From positions 310,001 through 374,000 of the forward strand of contig NZ_JAUOTO010000001.1 of assembly GCF_030546645.1 (NCBI RefSeq): DNA of 64,000 nucleotides, written 5' to 3'. Position numbers and translations under genes: made by a program. The notes below the pieces were generated by a model, which had not been told where the DNA came from, searched no databases, and was given only the letters and a program-made list of their open reading frames with translations. This DNA comes from Flavitalea plasmicola. GTDB taxonomy: Bacteria > Bacteroidota > Bacteroidia > Chitinophagales > Chitinophagaceae. This document shows, in pieces, positions 1-8,045 of this stretch (its first letter is position 1; every line of letters begins with the position of its first letter).

Positions 1-58
1 GCTCGGGCGATAGCCACAATTGCTGGTCTTTGATACGGTGTGAATATGGAGCTTGCAT
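1..58 (-). CDS. pdeM: Ligase-associated endonuclease PdeM, N-terminal fragment cut by window edge
   Basis: Only the first 19 codons are visible, starting at the ATG whose first base is 58 and running off the left edge. They read MQAPYSHRIKDQQLWLSPE. The pattern of a short lead-in and then L-W-L-x-P-E resembles the start of PdeM-type metallophosphoesterases, as I remember the family. These belong to the bacterial ligase-associated DNA damage response set with the helicase, ligase and exonuclease found in this window. The call rests mainly on that context and on the open frame beginning 20 bases after the stop of the haem-binding gene. The phosphoesterase motifs lie outside the window, so it remains tentative. 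Confidence 0.5.
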   Translation of the reverse strand, partial: MQAPYSHRIKDQQLWLSPE

Positions 59-78
59 AGCGTATGCAAATGTAAATA

Positions 79-531
79 CTATTGTGCAATCAACCGCTGG
101 AGACTGTCCGCCCAATAGACCAATATGTTCTTTTTTCCCTGATCCAATGCGGCATCGATGTGGATCCAGAGATAGCTGTTGAGGGGCATACCCCCTTCTT
201 TTATCTCTTTCGCCGTGGCTTTGAGTTTTTTCACCTGCTTTTTCACCGGGTAGGAGGCGAACTCGGAAAAGTTCAGCTCCCGTTTGCCTTCCGTTACATG
301 GCTGTTCAGCCACCAGGCCAGGGGCTGGACCCGGTTGTACCAGGGGTAGCGGGTATTGTTGCTATGACAGTCATAGCAGCTGGTCTTTAAAATGGACAGC
401 ACAGTATCCGGCACGGAATAATGCAGGGTAATATCATTGGCGGACAGCTTGTCCGAATGGTTTTCAGCTGGCCGGATGAATTGAATGATGACCAGGAGAA
501 CGAGTAAGACCAAAAGAATTTTTTTTATCAT
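79..531 (-). CDS. Haem-binding domain protein (single CxxCH), membrane-anchored
   Basis: This is a 150-residue protein with an N-terminal hydrophobic segment (about residues 4-20) that should anchor it in the inner membrane with the rest in the periplasm. Residues 52-56 are CYDCH, a covalent haem-c attachment motif, followed by the YPWY and MP...Y...H patterns typical of the small Bacteroidota Haem_bd family. Such proteins are presumed to take part in electron transfer; their partner is unknown. The ATG at 531 lies 24 bases after the helicase stop and the next start (pdeM) 20 bases after its own stop, so the three genes are probably co-transcribed. No convincing Shine-Dalgarno is seen. A link to DNA repair is not established by the sequence. 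Confidence 0.8.
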   Translation of the reverse strand: MIKKILLVLLVLLVIIQFIRPAENHSDKLSANDITLHYSVPDTVLSILKTSCYDCHSNNTRYPWYNRVQPLAWWLNSHVTEGKRELNFSEFASYPVKKQVKKLKATAKEIKEGGMPLNSYLWIHIDAALDQGKKNILVYWADSLQRLIAQ

Positions 532-554
532 GGGGTTTTTTTTGCGTCCTAAAG

Positions 555-3083
555 TTAACGTAATTGTGCTTGCATTTTTTTTACCCTGTCTTCCAGCTTT
601 TCCGAAGACATATCTTCCCGCATACTGTCTACTTTCAGCGGAAAACAGAAAGGTGTCAGCTTATCTGGCCATCGAAGGACAATTTGCCCTTTCTGGATCC
701 TTTCCAGCATATTCCGCAGACGTACTTCCTCCATCTGCTGGTCCATCACCTCATTGTAAGCCTGCCGGATCAGTAAATTGTCCGGATCATATTCAGTAAA
801 GACGTTGAAGAGCAGCGAGGCGGATGATTGCAGATGCCTTGGTTTTGCATACTCACCAGGATATCCCTGGAAGATAAGTCCCCCGATGACGGCAATGTCC
901 CGGAACTTCCGTCGTGCCATCTCCGCGCTGTTGACGCTGCGTTGTATGTCGGCCGTCAGGTCCACCGGACTGAACAGCTCATATACATTGGTGTCGTCGA
1001 CGGGAATGGGTTGATCGCTCAGCAGCTCGAAACCATAGTCGTTCATGGCAAAGGAAAAGCTAATGGGCGTCACCCGGCTGATGCGGTAAGCCAGCAATGC
1101 GGCCATGGCTTCGTGGACCAATCTGCCTTCGAAGGGATAGACGAAAAGATGGAAGCCATCCTTGGTCTCTATCTGCTCGATAAGCAATTCGTTCTCGCGG
1201 GGCATATAAGATAGTTCCGCCTGCAGCTGGAACAGCGGCAGCAAAACTTTCAACTCGATGTCCACCTCTTCCTGCTGGCTTGCAGCTTGCAGCTTGTGGC
1301 TTGTAGCTAAGAGCTCCGCGGCCTCGTCCAGCTTTTTGCGCAACATCATTCCCAGATTGGCTGACAAAGGCATCCGGCCGCCATTCCAGCTGGGAACGAT
1401 GGCTTTTTTCGCATTCGACTTGCGCACCAGCGCAGTCATATCCTTGATCATGACGAATTCAAGGTTCCTTCCCGCCAGGGTGAAAACATCTCCCGGCGAG
1501 AGCCGGGAGATAAAATATTCCTCGATGACGCCGACATATCCGCCGGTGATAAAGCGCACTTTGAGCATGGCGTCGCTGACGATGGTGCCGATGTGCAGGC
1601 GGTGCCGCATGGCGATGCGACGGCTATTGATCTTATAGACGCCATCCTCCATGATCTCTACTTTTTTGAACTCATCGTATTGGTGCAGGGCCGCCCCTCC
1701 TGCCGTAATGAAGTGTAGGATCTCACCCCATTCGTCCTCCGTCATATCGGCGTAGCAGTAGGTAGACTTCAGTTCCGTAAAAAGCGTGGCAGGATGGAAG
1801 CCTTCGGAGATCGCCAGGGTGGAGAGATATTGTATCAGCACATCGTAGCACAGCATCATAGGCTCACGGCTTTCGATAAGACCTATCTTCATGGCCGACT
1901 TCAGTGCCGCCGCCTCCATCAGTTCCAGGGAATGCGTAGGCAGAAAGAAGATCTTGCTCACCTCTCCCGGCTGATGCCCGCTGCGGCCTGCCCGCTGGAG
2001 AAACCTTGCGACCCCTTTCGGGCTGCCCACCTGGATGACCATCTCCACAGGCCGGAAGTCCACGCCCAGGTCCAGGCTGGCCGTCGTGACCACGGCCTTT
2101 AGCTTGCCTTCGTGCAGGGCTTCTTCCACCCAGTTGCGCAGGGCCATATCCACTGAGCCATGGTGCAGGGCGATGGCGCCCGCCAGGTCAGGACTGACGT
2201 CCAACAGCGATTGATACCATCTTTCGCTCATACCGCGGGTATTGATGAAGATCAACGTGGTCCGGCTCCGTTCCAGGATGGGGAGCACTTTGAGGATGAG
2301 CTTCAAACCAAGGTGGCCTGCCCAGGGATATTTCTCGATCTCGTCCGGGAGAATGGATTCCACCTGGATGTTCTTATGGATATTCGCCCGAACAATAAAA
2401 AAATCCCCGCTCGTAGCTCGCAGCTCGTAACTCGTAGCTCTAAGAGGTGCGAGGAGCACATCTCTCGCCTGCTCCAGGTTGCCGATGGTAGCGCTGATGC
2501 CGATGATGGAGCACGCCCCTTCTTTCACGCCGACGATACGGGAGACGGCCAGCTCCACCTGTACGCCCCTTTTGCTGCCCAACAGCTCGTGCCATTCGTC
2601 GACGGCGATGATCCTCAGCTGTTTGAAAACCTCATGATAGCCTTTTTGCGCCAACAGGAGATGGAGGCTCTCCGGCGTAATGATCAGCACCTCCGGCATT
2701 TTGCGTTTTTGCTTTTGCCGCTCGCTTATTTCCGTATCGCCATTGCGGATCCCTACTTTCCACTGCATGCCTAATTGACCAATCACCTCTTCCATGGCAC
2801 GGCCGATGTCCCTGGCAAGGGCACGGAGAGGAGAGATCCATAACAATTGAAGCCCGTTGTTGGCCTTGGTTTTAAAATCTCCGGGATGGCGGTTGATGAA
2901 GTCGATCAGCGCGCCCAGGAATACAGAGAAGGTCTTACCACAGCCTGTAGGCGCATTGACCAATCCCGACCTGCCTGCAATGACATGCGCCCAGGTCTCT
3001 TCCTGGAAGAGAAAAGGCCTGCGATCGTCCGATGACAGCCATTTTGAAATGGTTATATATCCCTGTGTTTCCTGTAATGTCAT
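555..3083 (-). CDS. Ligase-associated DEXH-box helicase (Lhr-like)
   Basis: An SF2 helicase of 842 residues from the ATG at 3083. That start is preferred over the ATG at 3110 because a GGAGGAGAT Shine-Dalgarno precedes it at good spacing. Visible motifs, in order: Walker A APTGCGKT (about 44-51), DEWH box (162-165), SATIG (197-201), then a second RecA domain with HHGS, a T-T-x-S-L-D-L-G-V-D motif V and QRAGRSGH motif VI, then a long Lhr-type C-terminal region. It is the helicase of the four-gene ligase-associated DNA damage response set and should act on nucleic acid in the cytoplasm. Two short segments (about residues 212-225 and 589-602) are translated heptanucleotide repeats and look like insertions. 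They read as L-R-A-T-S-Y-E-L-R-A-T-S and L-A-T-S-H-K-L-Q-A-A-S. Confidence 0.9.
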   Translation of the reverse strand: MTLQETQGYITISKWLSSDDRRPFLFQEETWAHVIAGRSGLVNAPTGCGKTFSVFLGALIDFINRHPGDFKTKANNGLQLLWISPLRALARDIGRAMEEVIGQLGMQWKVGIRNGDTEISERQKQKRKMPEVLIITPESLHLLLAQKGYHEVFKQLRIIAVDEWHELLGSKRGVQVELAVSRIVGVKEGACSIIGISATIGNLEQARDVLLAPLRATSYELRATSGDFFIVRANIHKNIQVESILPDEIEKYPWAGHLGLKLILKVLPILERSRTTLIFINTRGMSERWYQSLLDVSPDLAGAIALHHGSVDMALRNWVEEALHEGKLKAVVTTASLDLGVDFRPVEMVIQVGSPKGVARFLQRAGRSGHQPGEVSKIFFLPTHSLELMEAAALKSAMKIGLIESREPMMLCYDVLIQYLSTLAISEGFHPATLFTELKSTYCYADMTEDEWGEILHFITAGGAALHQYDEFKKVEIMEDGVYKINSRRIAMRHRLHIGTIVSDAMLKVRFITGGYVGVIEEYFISRLSPGDVFTLAGRNLEFVMIKDMTALVRKSNAKKAIVPSWNGGRMPLSANLGMMLRKKLDEAAELLATSHKLQAASQQEEVDIELKVLLPLFQLQAELSYMPRENELLIEQIETKDGFHLFVYPFEGRLVHEAMAALLAYRISRVTPISFSFAMNDYGFELLSDQPIPVDDTNVYELFSPVDLTADIQRSVNSAEMARRKFRDIAVIGGLIFQGYPGEYAKPRHLQSSASLLFNVFTEYDPDNLLIRQAYNEVMDQQMEEVRLRNMLERIQKGQIVLRWPDKLTPFCFPLKVDSMREDMSSEKLEDRVKKMQAQLR
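1277..1315. repeat. Heptanucleotide repeat, copy 1 (inside helicase gene)
   Basis: About five degenerate 7-base units of the AGCTTGC/AGCTTGT type. Read on the gene strand they encode the stretch around H-K-L-Q-A-A-S in the C-terminal half of the helicase, without a frameshift. Confidence 0.8.
2409..2446. repeat. Heptanucleotide repeat, copy 2 (inside helicase gene)
   Basis: About five 7-base units of the AGCTCGT/AGCTCGC subtype. On the gene strand they encode L-R-A-T-S-Y-E-L-R-A-T-S just after the SATIG motif region, between the two helicase domains. Confidence 0.8.
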
Positions 3084-3186
3084 ATTTTCATCTCCTCCGT
3101 TCATCCGCATGTAATAGCTTTTAATCCCACAGCATTAATGTTGTTTTAAGACCAGTATTAATTTTCGATTGAAAATAATCCCGGGG

Positions 3187-3218
3187 TTGGTATTTCAATC
3201 AATCATTGTATAATTTAA
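3187..3218 (+). promoter_or_regulatory. Candidate promoter of the first tandem lipoprotein gene
   Basis: TTGG at 3187-3190 and TAATTTAA at 3211-3218 with 20 bases between them resemble the Bacteroidota -33/-7 pair. The second lipoprotein gene has a closely similar upstream stretch (3987-4015, with TATAATTTT and an A-run), so this region seems to have been duplicated together with the gene. Confidence 0.35.
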
Positions 3219-3234
3219 TAAAAAAACGACTCCT

Positions 3235-3957
3235 ATGCGCCTCTTATCCTTAATACTCATCCTGCTGAGCTTCAGCTCCTGCGTTTCCTATCAGTATCTC
3301 ACGCTCAACTCCCCGGAAATGCCAAAGAACGGTAAAAAAGATTTCTCCTGGGAGAATGACACCATGCGCCTGACCTATAATTTTCATGGCGAAGGCGGCC
3401 CCGTCACCATGACTGTTTTCAACAAAACGGACAAACCCCTGTTTGTCAACTGGAAAAAGTCAGCACTGATCCGCGGTGGGGAGGCTTTCAGTTTGCTGGA
3501 TCACAACGTGCAGATCTCCGGTGGCTATACGGGCTCCTCTGCGGGCGGCAGGGTATTCCAGTCTGCATCGGGGAGCATTAATGGTTCTTTCGAACTTCCT
3601 GAAGGCATCAACCTGGTCCCTCCCGGTACCTTTATTACAAAGAGCCTGAATGCAGTCGTCGAGCCTAACCCTGTGCATAGTGATAAGTTCACGGCCAAGC
3701 CGCAACCTCCGTCAAAAATGCTGACCTCGCCCGCCGGAAAAGCTTACACCTACAGAAGCTTTTCTTTCGACCAGGCCGCCAGCCCCTTCCAATTTTCGAG
3801 CTACCTGACCTTCGCGCTGGCCAACAACACACAGGAATTTTACGTCAGTCATTCCTTTTATGTCCAGGAGGTGATATTGTCCTCCGAGATACCCGAATCC
3901 TTTGGCTTATATAAGCCGGAAGGCGATCAGCTGTTCGTGAAGGTCAGCACACAATAG
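3235..3957 (+). CDS. Putative lipoprotein, first of a tandem duplicated pair
   Basis: A 240-residue protein with a lipoprotein signal: a hydrophobic stretch ending in L-S-F-S-S-C, with Cys16 as the likely lipidated residue. The mature part begins V-S-Y-Q-Y and shares much of its sequence with the next gene, including F-S-W-E-N-D-T, N-K-T-D-K-P and L-P-E-G-I/V near the centre. I do not recognise the family and propose no function. It is probably held in the outer or inner membrane facing the periplasm. It lies between the minus-strand helicase and cytochrome genes and is transcribed against them, which suggests an insertion between two parts of the repair set. Confidence 0.75.
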   Translation: MRLLSLILILLSFSSCVSYQYLTLNSPEMPKNGKKDFSWENDTMRLTYNFHGEGGPVTMTVFNKTDKPLFVNWKKSALIRGGEAFSLLDHNVQISGGYTGSSAGGRVFQSASGSINGSFELPEGINLVPPGTFITKSLNAVVEPNPVHSDKFTAKPQPPSKMLTSPAGKAYTYRSFSFDQAASPFQFSSYLTFALANNTQEFYVSHSFYVQEVILSSEIPESFGLYKPEGDQLFVKVSTQ

Positions 3958-4015
3958 TTGCTATAACGTCTTCAGGCATCCGATGACAATCAATTTATAA
4001 TTTTAAAAAAAACCT

Positions 4016-4726
4016 ATGCGCTTCTTAACTTCAACCCTGATCCTGCCAGCCTTCCTGCTGGCCTTTAGTTCCTGTCGCACTTACCAGTATTTCACCCTCG
4101 ACTCCCCCGAAGTTCCGAAAAATAGTAAAGGAGATCTCTCCTGGGAGAACGATACGCTCCGATTGGAGTATGGTTATGCCGGCGAGGGGGGACCTGTCTG
4201 GATGTCCATCCACAACAAGACGGACAAACCATTGTACATCAATTGGAAAAAATCCGCCTTTATTAAAGGAGCCTTTGCCAACAGTTTATTCAACCCCAAT
4301 ACCCAGTTCTCGGCTTCTTTCGTTGGTTCAAGAGGCTACATCAATTCTTCCGGTAGCCTGGCCGGCTCTTTTCAACTACCTGAGGGTGTGGATTTCATAC
4401 CCCCGGGAATCGCCATCGCCAGGCGTCTGAGCCAGACCGTTCAGGCCTCTTCTGTTGATATCAGCAAGATCGACGGGAAACCCCGGTTGCAAAAGCAGAA
4501 ACGCCAGAACGGAGCAACCCATGAACAAGCGGATTATGCTTTCGACAAGGCTGCTTCCCCTCTGCAATTCAAGCTTTATCTGACCTTTGTTCTGGGTAAC
4601 AGCAGTGCCGAAGAATTTGCGATCAGTCATTCCTTTTACGCCCGGGGACTCACGTTGACTTCCGAAAAGCCCTGGGCTTTTAGTCCCTATATGTCATCGA
4701 GGGGGGACGAGTTTTTTGTAAAGTAG
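4016..4726 (+). CDS. Putative lipoprotein, second of a tandem duplicated pair
   Basis: A 236-residue paralogue of the preceding gene, in the same orientation with a 58-base gap. The signal peptide ends in L-L-A-F-S-S-C (Cys20), and the mature start R-T-Y-Q-Y-F-T-L matches the V-S-Y-Q-Y-L-T-L of its neighbour. Conserved blocks run through the whole length, and divergence is greatest at residues 150-180. The upstream region with its AT-rich promoter-like stretch is also similar, so the gap can carry its own promoter. Function is unknown. Confidence 0.75.
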   Translation: MRFLTSTLILPAFLLAFSSCRTYQYFTLDSPEVPKNSKGDLSWENDTLRLEYGYAGEGGPVWMSIHNKTDKPLYINWKKSAFIKGAFANSLFNPNTQFSASFVGSRGYINSSGSLAGSFQLPEGVDFIPPGIAIARRLSQTVQASSVDISKIDGKPRLQKQKRQNGATHEQADYAFDKAASPLQFKLYLTFVLGNSSAEEFAISHSFYARGLTLTSEKPWAFSPYMSSRGDEFFVK

Positions 4727-4762
4727 GTACTTCAACACAAATACGCCGGCAGTTGTCGCCTG

Positions 4763-6145
4763 TCATAAGGTCTTCAGGTATTCGATGACGGCCCTGCGTT
4801 CCCTATCGGTGAGCTTGTCACCGAAGGTATGGCCATAATTTCCATATCCGTGAAGCGTCGTGTTATAAACTGCCGTGCCCCTGGGTGCCGCTTCCCGGGT
4901 ATATTTCCAGCCCACCTGCTCATAATCGTATTGAGGGTTGGAAAAGTCCCTTGACCAGTATGCGGGCCTGGTCTTGCTGTCCAGCAGCGCTTCCAGCGTC
5001 GGGACAGACCCATTGTGCAGGTAGGGCGCGGTAACCCAGATGCCATCCAGGGGAGGTGCGATATAGCCGTTGAAAGGTTCCAGCCTGGCCGGATGATCGC
5101 CCATGGCAAACCAGCTTTTGTTAAACCAGTCGATGAATTGCGGACTCTGGTAATTGCTCTTATAAAGAAAGGAATCCGTTTTTACCGTGGATTCCGGTAT
5201 CAGCAGGTTGGGGTAGTCGCCGTCCTGTCCATAATGTCCATGACATTTGGAACAGTTTTCCACGAAGACGATGCCGCCCTGCTTTGCCAATGACTGATTG
5301 ATGGGATGGGGATATTTGGGCGGCTCCAGTGAATAGATGTAGGCAAGCACGTCATTGAAATGGCTGTCTACTTCGCGGGCTTCCGAGCTGTCGCTCACAG
5401 TCAGCAGATTGGACGCCATGAGGAACCTTCCGAAATCTCCCCGGCCAAAGCCGTTGTAGAACATGGCGTGCTTCTTTTTCAGCAGCCACCAGGGCGGTGT
5501 ATCCGTGGGAATGAGCCCTGCAGCTACCTCGATAACAGGGGTGTCGCTCCATTGTAAAGTTGCCGGATCCCGATGCGCTACCAGAAGGTCCGCAATTCTG
5601 TCCGCCGAGTTAACGCCTCTCACTTCCGTGTAGAGCTGACTACCCAGGACCTTCATGGATTGCAGGAAGGGAGCGGCTGCCGCATATTTTTTGGGATCGC
5701 CTTTTTTAAGAATGGCTTCCGCCATGGACGCATTCCTTGCATTCAGCTTTTGATGATCCGTAAAGTCGATCATGGTATTACCCATTCCGATATACAGCTT
5801 GTCTTCAAACACCTGTGCATGACATTGCAGGCAGTTGGGCGCTACCACTGTCTCTCCGTTGGCGGCCTTCACTGCCGTATATTCCTGGCTGATGAGGTGA
5901 TTGGGGCTATCCCTTTTCAGGAGGTTGCTGAGGCTCTTTCCGAACCCCAGCAGGAAGTAATTATAAGGGATCCCGCTCTTGATGTAGTCTCCTGTTGTAA
6001 GGTATTGGTATCCTTTATCTTTTTGTCCCACCCGCTGCGGGCTGGCGGGAATGGCCACCGGCTCTTCTTTGCGATGCCCGCGAAAGACAGTGGAAAAGGC
6101 CAGACAGGTGCATCCTAACAGGGTCAACACGAACAACTTCTTCAT
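4763..6145 (-). CDS. Di-haem c-type cytochrome (peroxidase/RoxA-like family)
   Basis: A 460-residue exported protein with an N-terminal signal segment (about residues 1-19) and two haem-c motifs, CLQCH (105-109) and CSKCH (298-302). The stretch A-P-Y-L-H-N-G-S-V-P-T-L near residue 370 is typical of the C-terminal haem domain of di-haem peroxidase-like, MauG-like and rubber-oxygenase-like cytochromes. It should act in the periplasm as a redox enzyme. The substrate cannot be read from sequence. The start is 13 bases after the ligase stop, so it may be co-transcribed with the ligase. Like the small haem protein after the helicase, it sits directly behind a repair gene. Confidence 0.8.
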   Translation of the reverse strand: MKKLFVLTLLGCTCLAFSTVFRGHRKEEPVAIPASPQRVGQKDKGYQYLTTGDYIKSGIPYNYFLLGFGKSLSNLLKRDSPNHLISQEYTAVKAANGETVVAPNCLQCHAQVFEDKLYIGMGNTMIDFTDHQKLNARNASMAEAILKKGDPKKYAAAAPFLQSMKVLGSQLYTEVRGVNSADRIADLLVAHRDPATLQWSDTPVIEVAAGLIPTDTPPWWLLKKKHAMFYNGFGRGDFGRFLMASNLLTVSDSSEAREVDSHFNDVLAYIYSLEPPKYPHPINQSLAKQGGIVFVENCSKCHGHYGQDGDYPNLLIPESTVKTDSFLYKSNYQSPQFIDWFNKSWFAMGDHPARLEPFNGYIAPPLDGIWVTAPYLHNGSVPTLEALLDSKTRPAYWSRDFSNPQYDYEQVGWKYTREAAPRGTAVYNTTLHGYGNYGHTFGDKLTDRERRAVIEYLKTL

Positions 6146-6158
6146 AAAGTAAATTTAC

Positions 6159-8045
6159 TCATTTCCCATGCAGTTCCAGCATCTTCTTCAGGTCTTCCAA
6201 AGTGTTAATTTCTTCCGGCTTTTTGTCCTTTCGCCAGCGATTGATACGGGGGAATCTTAATGCCACCCCGGACTTATGCCGGCCGGAGGCGGCGATGCCC
6301 TCAAAAGCTATTTCGAATACCAGTTCCGGACGGACGGTACGCACCGGGCCGAACTTTTCCAGGGAGTTGCGTTTTACGAATGCATCTACCTCTCCCAGCT
6401 CCTTGTCGGTGAGGCCGGAATAAGCTTTTGTGAAGGTGACCAGCTTGTCGCCGTCCTTTACGGCGAAAGTGTAGTCTGTATACAGATTGCTTCTGCGACC
6501 ATGGCCTTTCTGGGCGTAGACCATGACGGCGTCGATGACCAGGGGATCGATCTTCCATTTCCACCAGTCTCCCCGCTTGCGGCCCACCTGGTAAGGCGAG
6601 CCTTTTTTCTTGAGCATGACCCCTTCGCTGCCTTTGTCTCTCGCCTGCAGTCTTTGAGCGGCCAGCTCCTCCCAGGTATCATAGGATATGATGGGCGAGA
6701 GGTGCAATAAGGGTTGGTTGATAGCGCTTACGATCTTTTCCAGTTGCGTTCTTCTTTCTATTAGCGGTCGTTCCCGCCAGTCGACCCCTTCGTATTCCAG
6801 CAGGTCATAGGCGATGAAGCCCACCGGCGCTTCGGTCAGCTGCTTTTTTGTCACATTCTTTCGGCCTATGCGGGTCTGCAAGGCGGCAAACGGCAATACC
6901 TTAAAACCGCCCCCGCTCTTTTGTTGATCTCCCTCGCTTGTAGCTTGTAGCTTGGAGCTTGGAGCTTCGCTCGCGGCTCGCAGCTCATCGCTCACAGCTT
7001 CAGATCCCTCGCTCGCGGCTCGTAGCTCATCGCTCGCGGCTCGCAGCTCCCCACTCACGGCTCGCAGCTCACGGCTCACAGCTATCCCAATGATCTCCCC
7101 GTCCAGCACCGTTCCTTCCGGCAAGCCATGAGAGAAGGCCTGGTATTCCGGTAGCCTATCCGTGATCAGTTCCTCCCCGCGGCTCCATACGAACAGCTGT
7201 CCGCCACGTTTGATCAGTTCGCCCCGTATGCCGTCCCATTTCCATTCGGCCTGCCATTCTTCGGGATTGCCCAGTGCGGCAGGCTCATCTTCCAGCGCAT
7301 AGGCCAGGTAAAAGGGATAGGGGCGCGAAATATCGCTGCCGGTGCCTTCTTCGCTGAGCAGGCTGTCAAAGGAAATAGTGGAAGGGTCCCAGTTACCGCT
7401 GATCCGGTGTGCGATTACAGCAGCGGACGTTGCCGTCGTTTTCGCCAGTGCGTTGACGATCATCTTTTGGGAAACGCCGATCCGGAAGCCGCCCGTGATC
7501 AGCTTGTTGAAGACGAAGCGTTCGTCCCTGTTCATATGGGCCCAGCATTGGACGATAAAATCTTTTTTTATGATCTCTTCTTCTTTGCCGATCTCCGTCA
7601 GCCTTGCAAGGTAGTAGGCCAGGCTGCCGTCCCCTTTTGCGGCGCTGCGTTGCCCGATCTCGTTCATCCTGTCCTCTTCTGTTCGTTCTATAGTGGTGAG
7701 GGATTTCCACACCGGGTCCCCCTGGTCGGGCAACAGCAGGGCGATGGTCTCAGCCAGGTCGCCCACCGTGTGATAGCTTTCTTCATACAGCCAGGAGGGC
7801 AGACTAGTGATCTCCAGGCTCCAGACTGCCAGCTGAGTGGCGTTGACAGTTCGTTTGGGCCTCCGTCCGCTGAACAGGGCGACGACCCAGACTTTGTCTT
7901 TGTCGATGGATGCTTTGAAGTACTGGGTGAGGGCTTCCAGCTTATCGTTGGTTTTGGTGCTGGTGCCCAGCAATACGACCAGCTCGGCAAACAAGCCCAT
8001 GCCGCTGCTGCTTTCAGTAGCTATATAGTTGTCGATACCCGTCAT
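6159..8045 (-). CDS. ATP-dependent DNA ligase of the ligase-associated repair set
   Basis: A 628-residue ATP-dependent ligase with the adenylation motif E-W-K-W-D-G; Lys269 is the expected AMP-carrying lysine. Also visible are D-G-E-I (about 315-318), L-P-F-A-A-L-Q-T-R-I-G-R-K and the C-terminal E-G-V-M-L-K-K and K-W-K motifs V/VI. An N-terminal helical domain precedes the core. It seals nicks with ATP, probably in DNA damage repair with the neighbouring exonuclease, helicase and PdeM. The ATG at 8045 overlaps the exonuclease stop by 4 bases (ATGA), so translation is probably coupled. About 50 residues (321-370) after D-G-E-I-I-G are a translated heptanucleotide repeat that relatives, usually around 530 residues as I recall, would not be expected to have. 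Confidence 0.92.
   Translation of the reverse strand: MTGIDNYIATESSSGMGLFAELVVLLGTSTKTNDKLEALTQYFKASIDKDKVWVVALFSGRRPKRTVNATQLAVWSLEITSLPSWLYEESYHTVGDLAETIALLLPDQGDPVWKSLTTIERTEEDRMNEIGQRSAAKGDGSLAYYLARLTEIGKEEEIIKKDFIVQCWAHMNRDERFVFNKLITGGFRIGVSQKMIVNALAKTTATSAAVIAHRISGNWDPSTISFDSLLSEEGTGSDISRPYPFYLAYALEDEPAALGNPEEWQAEWKWDGIRGELIKRGGQLFVWSRGEELITDRLPEYQAFSHGLPEGTVLDGEIIGIAVSRELRAVSGELRAASDELRAASEGSEAVSDELRAASEAPSSKLQATSEGDQQKSGGGFKVLPFAALQTRIGRKNVTKKQLTEAPVGFIAYDLLEYEGVDWRERPLIERRTQLEKIVSAINQPLLHLSPIISYDTWEELAAQRLQARDKGSEGVMLKKKGSPYQVGRKRGDWWKWKIDPLVIDAVMVYAQKGHGRRSNLYTDYTFAVKDGDKLVTFTKAYSGLTDKELGEVDAFVKRNSLEKFGPVRTVRPELVFEIAFEGIAASGRHKSGVALRFPRINRWRKDKKPEEINTLEDLKKMLELHGK
6935..7084. repeat. 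Heptanucleotide repeat, copy 3 (long array inside ligase gene)
   Basis: About 150 bases of 7-base units, mostly of the AGCTCGC/AGCTCAT/AGCTTGT types. On the ligase strand they encode repeated D-E-L-R-A-A-S and S-S-K-L-Q-A-T-S peptides. It is the longest copy in the window, and it lies in the adenylation domain between motif III and the L-P-F-A-A-L-Q strand. Confidence 0.88.
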
